64,000 bases of DNA, taken from positions 13,977 through 77,976 of the forward strand of contig JAZLJL010000036.1 in the NCBI GenBank assembly GCA_045617845.1, written 5' to 3'. The stretch's first letter is position 1. Each line of letters starts with the position of its first letter. The position numbers and the translations under genes were made by a program. The DNA comes from UBA1181 sp045617845. GTDB lineage: Bacteria > Bacteroidota > Bacteroidia > Bacteroidales > Paludibacteraceae. This document shows positions 60,140-64,000 of this stretch, piece by piece. The notes beneath the pieces are model-generated. The model was not told where the DNA came from. It saw nothing but the letters and a program-made list of their open reading frames with translations, and did not search any database.

Positions 60140-60883
60140 TTAGAAAGCCCAACCCAAACGGAGTGTAGGCACAGCTTGAGGTTGGAATACCAAATCGTGT
60201 GACTTAGTCTCTGTTTTAGTTGTCTTGCCGTCAGACTCAACGGAAGGTTTCTTGTCTATTTGCATTTCAACACCCAATTTCACTTCGGCGCCGATGAAGA
60301 TGTTCTTCGCGAAGTAGAAGTTGAAGCCAGATACTGCAGCTACACCGAAAGTGTTGAAGCCGTTCTCGTTTTTAGTGACGGTCTTGTTGTGCTCTGACTC
60401 GTCTGTCTTCTTTGTGGAAGTGATTCCGAACTCAAGTTCACCACCTACGTATGGAGACAATTTATCTGTTCCGTCGAACACGTAGCTGACGCCTGGATTG
60501 ATGCTGAACAAGGCGGTACGGTCCGTAGTCTTGTGCCAAGCATCTCCGCTTTGACCGTTGTCGTTGACATCCTTGAAGATGCTGAATCCTAAACCTAACT
60601 TAAGTTCGAGGTTCTCTGTTGCAACGTAAACGCCTCTAAGAAGGCCGCCTTGAAGGTTGATAAGGCCTCCGTCAACGCTATCATTGGCGATCGTGTGGAA
60701 TGGTGCGAAGCCGATTTCCATCATGAAACTTCCCTCTTCTGGTTTGTAATCGGTTGTGTTAGAGGAAGGAATTTGGTTGAATTGATTGTAGTTGTTGGCT
60801 CCATTGGTGGAGTCCGCCATCGTTTGGGCATTCATTGTCATTGCTGCCATTACCGAAGCGATAGCTAAAAATACCTTTTTCAT
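60140..60883 (-). CDS. Outer-membrane beta-barrel protein
   Basis: This 247-residue protein has a signal peptide (KKVFLAIASVMAAMTMNA) and a series of amphipathic strands (LELKLGLGFSIF, LSPYVGGELEFGIT, FNTFGVAAVSGFNFYFAKN), ending TLRLGWAF with a terminal phenylalanine, the outer-membrane barrel signal. The ATG whose complement is at 60881-60883 is chosen because it starts the signal peptide; the longer frame adds a polar stretch. No specific function is visible. A possible -7 box (TATGTTCG, minus strand, 60967-60974) precedes it, divergent from thrA. Confidence 0.75.
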   Translation of the reverse strand: MKKVFLAIASVMAAMTMNAQTMADSTNGANNYNQFNQIPSSNTTDYKPEEGSFMMEIGFAPFHTIANDSVDGGLINLQGGLLRGVYVATENLELKLGLGFSIFKDVNDNGQSGDAWHKTTDRTALFSINPGVSYVFDGTDKLSPYVGGELEFGITSTKKTDESEHNKTVTKNENGFNTFGVAAVSGFNFYFAKNIFIGAEVKLGVEMQIDKKPSVESDGKTTKTETKSHDLVFQPQAVPTLRLGWAF

Positions 60884-60997
60884 TTTGAAAATTTTAGTGG
60901 ATCCATTAGTATTAGATTTTCTGGCGGTGAATGAGGATCCGTTCATTTCCGTAAGAAAGTATACGCGAACATAGGGAAAAAAATCGAATATTTGACT

Positions 60998-61005
60998 ATC
61001 TTCGC
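60998..61005 (+). promoter_or_regulatory. Predicted thrA promoter -7 box
   Basis: TATCTTCG differs from the consensus at one position. It lies 35 bases before the thrA ATG. I see no leader peptide rich in Thr or Ile, so classical attenuation is not supported. Confidence 0.4.
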
Positions 61006-61039
61006 GGACTAAACGTAAAAATGTAATTTTTTCAGAAGT

Positions 61040-63463
61040 ATGAAAGTTTTAAAATTTGGTGGGGCGTCCGTAGGCTCCATAAAGAACTTGCAGCAAGTCA
61101 AGAAGATTGTTGAGGGCGTTGACGAGCCCGTCGTGATTGTCGTTTCAGCGGTGGAGAATGTCACAGATATGTTGGTGGAGACAACCACATTGGCTGCGCA
61201 AGGAAATGCTTCATATACAGAGAAACTCAATTCTATTATTTCTATCCATAACCAATTGATTGACGGACTGATGTCGTCCGACATGAGTGCGGATGTGTTG
61301 AAGGACGTGACCGCCCTACACGAGGAGTTGCAGAATATCTTGAAGGGTGTTTATTTAATCAAGGATTTGACCGCCAAGACTGAGGACGCTATCCTTTCGT
61401 ATGGTGAGCGTATCGCCTCTTTGGTGGTTTGCAAATATTTGGGCGCTTGTTATTTGGATTCCCGTAACTTCATCAAGACGAACGATTCCTTGGGAAGCGC
61501 TAACGTCGATTTCGAATTGACCTATAGATTGGTGAAGGAGCAGTTCGCTACAGCTTCCAACAAACGTATTGTGGTGGCTGGTTTCATCGCGTCAGACGCT
61601 GATACGGCTGACGTGACAACGTTGGGTCGTGGCGGTTCGGATTATACCGCAGCCTTGATCGCCGCCGCTTTGGGCGCTTCCAAGATTGAGATCTGGAACA
61701 CGAACGATGGTTTCATGACCGCCGATCCTTCCGTTACCCGCAAGGCTTATAAGATAGACCATTTGAGCTATTCCGAGGCGATGGAGCTCTGTAACTTCGG
61801 AGCGACCGTCATATTCCCTCCGACAATATATCCGGCTTGTGTGGCCAACATTCCTATCCAAATCATGAACATAGAGAAACCTGATACTTGTGGCACCTTG
61901 ATCTCCACGGATGTGAAGGACGAAAAGACCATCAAGGGTATCTCTTCCATTGAGGATTCCGCTTTGGTGACAATCCAGGGAATGGGCATGATGAACGTGC
62001 ACAACGTGAACGGACGTATTTTCATGGCCTTGGATTATAACGATATCCATACTTTCTTCGTTTCGCAAGCTTCTTCCGGCAGCTCTATCTCAATCGGTGT
62101 GCAGGCGGATGACGCCGAGCGTGTCATCGACCTCTTGAGCGAGGAGTTCTCCGAGGAGATGTCTATGGGCGCTATCACGTCGGTGACCGCGGAGAAGGAT
62201 TTGGCTACCATCGCCATCGTGGGCGATAATATGAAGCAGACCACCGGAACGGCTGGTAAACTCTTTAACGCATTGGGCCGTAATAATATCAACATCACCG
62301 CATTGGCTCAGGGATCGGCAGAGACCAACATCTCTTGCGTCGTGAAACGCGCTGACCTTCGTAAGGCTCTGAATTGCATCCATGAGTCTTTCTTCTTGTC
62401 TGAATACCAACAACTGAACCTCTTCGTCGTTGGTACGGGTACTGTCGGTGGTAGTTTGCTCGAACAGTTGCACACCCAAAAGGAGTTGCTCCTGAAGCAA
62501 AACAACTTGATGGTGAAGGTGATCGGTATCGCTGACGTGAGCAATTACATCTTGGATCGCGACGGCGTCGACTTGACCCAATATCAAGAGTTGCTGAAGA
62601 GCGGTAAGACTTCAACGCCTGAGATCATCAAACAGGCTTTAATCGATTTGAATATTTACAACTGCGTGTTCGTCGATTGTACGGCGAGTGGCGCTATCGC
62701 TAATATCTACAAGGATTTGTTGCTCCACAACATCTCTGTCGTGGCTGCTAACAAGATCGCCGCTTCCGGCGATTACGACAACTACATGGAGCTGAAGAAT
62801 ATCGCCCGTAAGCGTGGTATCAAATATTTGTATGAGACCAACGTGGGTGCGGGCCTTCCTATCATCAATACGATCAACGACTTGATCTTCAGTGGTGATA
62901 GAATCGTGAAATTGGAGGCTGTGCTCTCCGGCACGTTGAACTTCATCTTCAACACCATCAGCAAGGATATTCCTTTGAGCAAGGCGATCCGCATGGCTAT
63001 GGAGGCTCGTTTCGCCGAGCCTGATCCTCGTATCGACTTGAGCGGTAAGGACGTGATCCGTAAGTTGGTCATCTTGGCGCGTGAGTCCGGCATCCGTGTG
63101 GAGCAGGACGATGTGGAGAAGAACCTCTTCATCCCTACCGACTTCTTCGAGGGTTCTTTGGATGACTTCTGGAAGAAGGTGGAGGGCTATGACGCCGAGT
63201 TTGAGGAGAAACGCAAGGTCGTTGAGGCTGAAGGCAAGCACTTTTGTTTCGTGGCTAAGTTGGAGAACGGCAAGACCAGCGTGGGCTTGCAGGCGGTAGG
63301 ACCTACCCATCCGTTCTTCGATTTGAGGGGAAGCAACAACCTCATCATCATCAACACCGCGCGTTACCAAGATCCTATGATGATCCGTGGTTATGGCGCG
63401 GGTGCGGCTGTGACGGCTGCGGGTGTCTTCGCCGACATCATCAGCATCGCGAATATCCGATAA
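61040..63463 (+). CDS. thrA: Bifunctional aspartate kinase / homoserine dehydrogenase
   Basis: This 807-residue cytoplasmic enzyme carries out the first and third steps from aspartate to threonine and methionine. The kinase domain starts VLKFGGASVGS and includes GRGGSDYTAALIAAALG and the NTNDGFMTADP segment. Two ACT-type regulatory domains lie at about residues 300-450 (GMGMMNVHNVNGRIFMAL, IVGDNMKQTTGTAGKLF). The dehydrogenase begins LFVVGTGTVGGSLLEQL (NAD-binding G-x-G-x-x-G) at about 465 and contains the catalytic segment VLSGTLNFIFN. A terminator follows, so it is monocistronic here, away from thrC. Confidence 0.95.
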   Translation: MKVLKFGGASVGSIKNLQQVKKIVEGVDEPVVIVVSAVENVTDMLVETTTLAAQGNASYTEKLNSIISIHNQLIDGLMSSDMSADVLKDVTALHEELQNILKGVYLIKDLTAKTEDAILSYGERIASLVVCKYLGACYLDSRNFIKTNDSLGSANVDFELTYRLVKEQFATASNKRIVVAGFIASDADTADVTTLGRGGSDYTAALIAAALGASKIEIWNTNDGFMTADPSVTRKAYKIDHLSYSEAMELCNFGATVIFPPTIYPACVANIPIQIMNIEKPDTCGTLISTDVKDEKTIKGISSIEDSALVTIQGMGMMNVHNVNGRIFMALDYNDIHTFFVSQASSGSSISIGVQADDAERVIDLLSEEFSEEMSMGAITSVTAEKDLATIAIVGDNMKQTTGTAGKLFNALGRNNINITALAQGSAETNISCVVKRADLRKALNCIHESFFLSEYQQLNLFVVGTGTVGGSLLEQLHTQKELLLKQNNLMVKVIGIADVSNYILDRDGVDLTQYQELLKSGKTSTPEIIKQALIDLNIYNCVFVDCTASGAIANIYKDLLLHNISVVAANKIAASGDYDNYMELKNIARKRGIKYLYETNVGAGLPIINTINDLIFSGDRIVKLEAVLSGTLNFIFNTISKDIPLSKAIRMAMEARFAEPDPRIDLSGKDVIRKLVILARESGIRVEQDDVEKNLFIPTDFFEGSLDDFWKKVEGYDAEFEEKRKVVEAEGKHFCFVAKLENGKTSVGLQAVGPTHPFFDLRGSNNLIIINTARYQDPMMIRGYGAGAAVTAAGVFADIISIANIR

Positions 63464-63485
63464 TCATTGATTGCAAGATAACAGG

Positions 63486-63518
63486 GAAAGGCTTCGCTTT
63501 CAGCGGAGCCTTTTTTTT
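63486..63518 (+). terminator. thrA terminator
   Basis: AAGGCTTCGCT and AGCGGAGCCTT pair with one mismatch or G-U, followed by eight T, 23 bases after the thrA stop. Confidence 0.85.
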
Positions 63519-63558
63519 ATGATTGAAGTCCGCAAAACTTGAAAAGGCGTATCTTTCC

Positions 63559-63718
63559 TCGCAGAACCCCGTAGGGGTTCCATATTGGCATAATGATAGG
63601 TGTCCGATCGGAGGCTCTTTCTTCGCGGAACTCCGTAGGGGTTCCATATCGGTAGAATAATGGATCCCCCCATACACAACCCCAGAGGGGTTGCACATAA
63701 CATAGAATGCGATTATTT
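63559..63718. repeat. Dispersed repeat, copy B with an extra half unit
   Basis: The part at 63613-63718 matches the repeat at 18505-18618 (CCGTAGGGGTTCCATATCGG, AATAATGGAT, CCCCAGAGGGGTTGCACA, CATAGAATGCGATTATT). In front of it lies a further half unit (63559-63599) with GCAGAACCCCGTAGGGGTTC and CATATTGGCATAATGAT. The unit is thus able to duplicate in tandem. Confidence 0.8.
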
Positions 63719-63896
63719 TGTCTTTTTGGGGGCAATCTGAACCGAACCTTTCCATTGATATCTATGTAATAAAGTTTGTTATTGTTATTTTTTATCATGC
63801 CTTTGCATGCCGTCTATCGGCATAGTGTTAGTTTTCTTAAAGAAGTTGGTTTTGAAAGGAAAAATCGTTACCAATTTTTTATAATTTTTTTAATTT

Positions 63897-64000
63897 ATGT
63901 TTTTAACTAATGGAAAAGGCGGGAAGATTTTGCGTGATTTCTTCTATCTTAATGGTTTGCTGCTCGCCTTTCAGTTCTCATCCTGCGAAAAGGAGGATGT
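63897..64000 (+). CDS. Lipoprotein, N-terminal start only
   Basis: An open frame runs to the window end: MFLTNGKGGKILRDFFYLNG, a hydrophobic stretch LLLAFQF and the lipobox SSC followed by EKED, the acidic residues after the cysteine that mark surface-exported lipoproteins in Bacteroidota. An overlapping frame from 63910 also has a hydrophobic start but a weaker lipobox. Nothing can be said about its function. Confidence 0.45.
   Translation, partial: MFLTNGKGGKILRDFFYLNGLLLAFQFSSCEKED

Larger units (their letters stand above)
63464..63896. other. Intergenic region with terminator and dispersed repeat
   Basis: No gene is supported. It holds the thrA terminator, the dispersed repeat and AT-rich sequence before a partial gene. 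Open frames on the minus strand here are repeat translations. Confidence 0.65.

Noticed and set aside
60961..61039. Threonine attenuator before thrA
   Set aside because: No leader peptide rich in Thr or Ile and no hairpin with a T run is present in the short leader.
63441..63798. Several minus-strand frames after thrA
   Set aside because: They translate the dispersed repeat and terminator; the repeated peptide sequence is a by-product.

Overview
The window comes from a member of the Bacteroidota, most likely the order Bacteroidales. The evidence is a subtype iii type VI secretion system (T6SS) with the phylum-specific TssR and PKD/TssO-like membrane parts, type IX secretion (T9SS) type B sorting domains with PorP/SprF partners, TAnnTTTG promoter -7 boxes, weak Shine-Dalgarno signals, a fused ThrA and serpins. 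I cannot name the genus.

Region 1 (1-21.9 kb) is the right part of a T6SSiii locus. It holds the end of a probable tssF, then tssG, two TssO-like inner-membrane proteins, three tandem PKD-domain membrane proteins, the lipoprotein TssR and the ClpV ATPase. An AT-rich variable cassette follows (10.2-18.4 kb): two divergent Hcp proteins, a 457-residue candidate effector, and a tandem array of at least eight related units of a small polytopic membrane protein family (six intact, one truncated, one remnant). I read this array as an immunity or acquired-defence array, and it is the best candidate for an undescribed system here. The conserved core resumes with the main Hcp, TssB and TssC. tssK, tssE, tssN and vgrG are not in the window.

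Region 2 (22-40 kb) holds an orphan unknown gene, then two copies of one T9SS cassette: a secreted beta-helix protein with a type B C-terminal signal (2891 and 896 residues), an OmpA/PD40 lipoprotein-like or periplasmic partner, and a PorP/SprF outer-membrane protein. A DUF2809 membrane protein closes the region.

Region 3 (40-51 kb) holds a complete serpin and a truncated second serpin, tRNA-Leu, a three-gene operon (amidase-like/golvesin protein, glycosyltransferase, HIT-like DUF4922 protein), a small exported protein, tRNA-Arg, and two minus-strand genes, one of which encodes an internally duplicated protein of unknown function.

Region 4 (51-64 kb) is mostly housekeeping: thrC, hisH, hisF, a Nudix hydrolase and a HAD phosphatase. 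It runs into a compact type II polyketide/fatty-acid-like cluster (ketosynthase-like fragment, ACP, ketosynthase, chain-length-factor-like protein, small EamA transporter, hotdog dehydratase, GT2). It ends with an outer-membrane beta-barrel protein, the fused aspartokinase/homoserine dehydrogenase thrA, a dispersed repeat also present beside the T6SS array, and the start of a lipoprotein gene.
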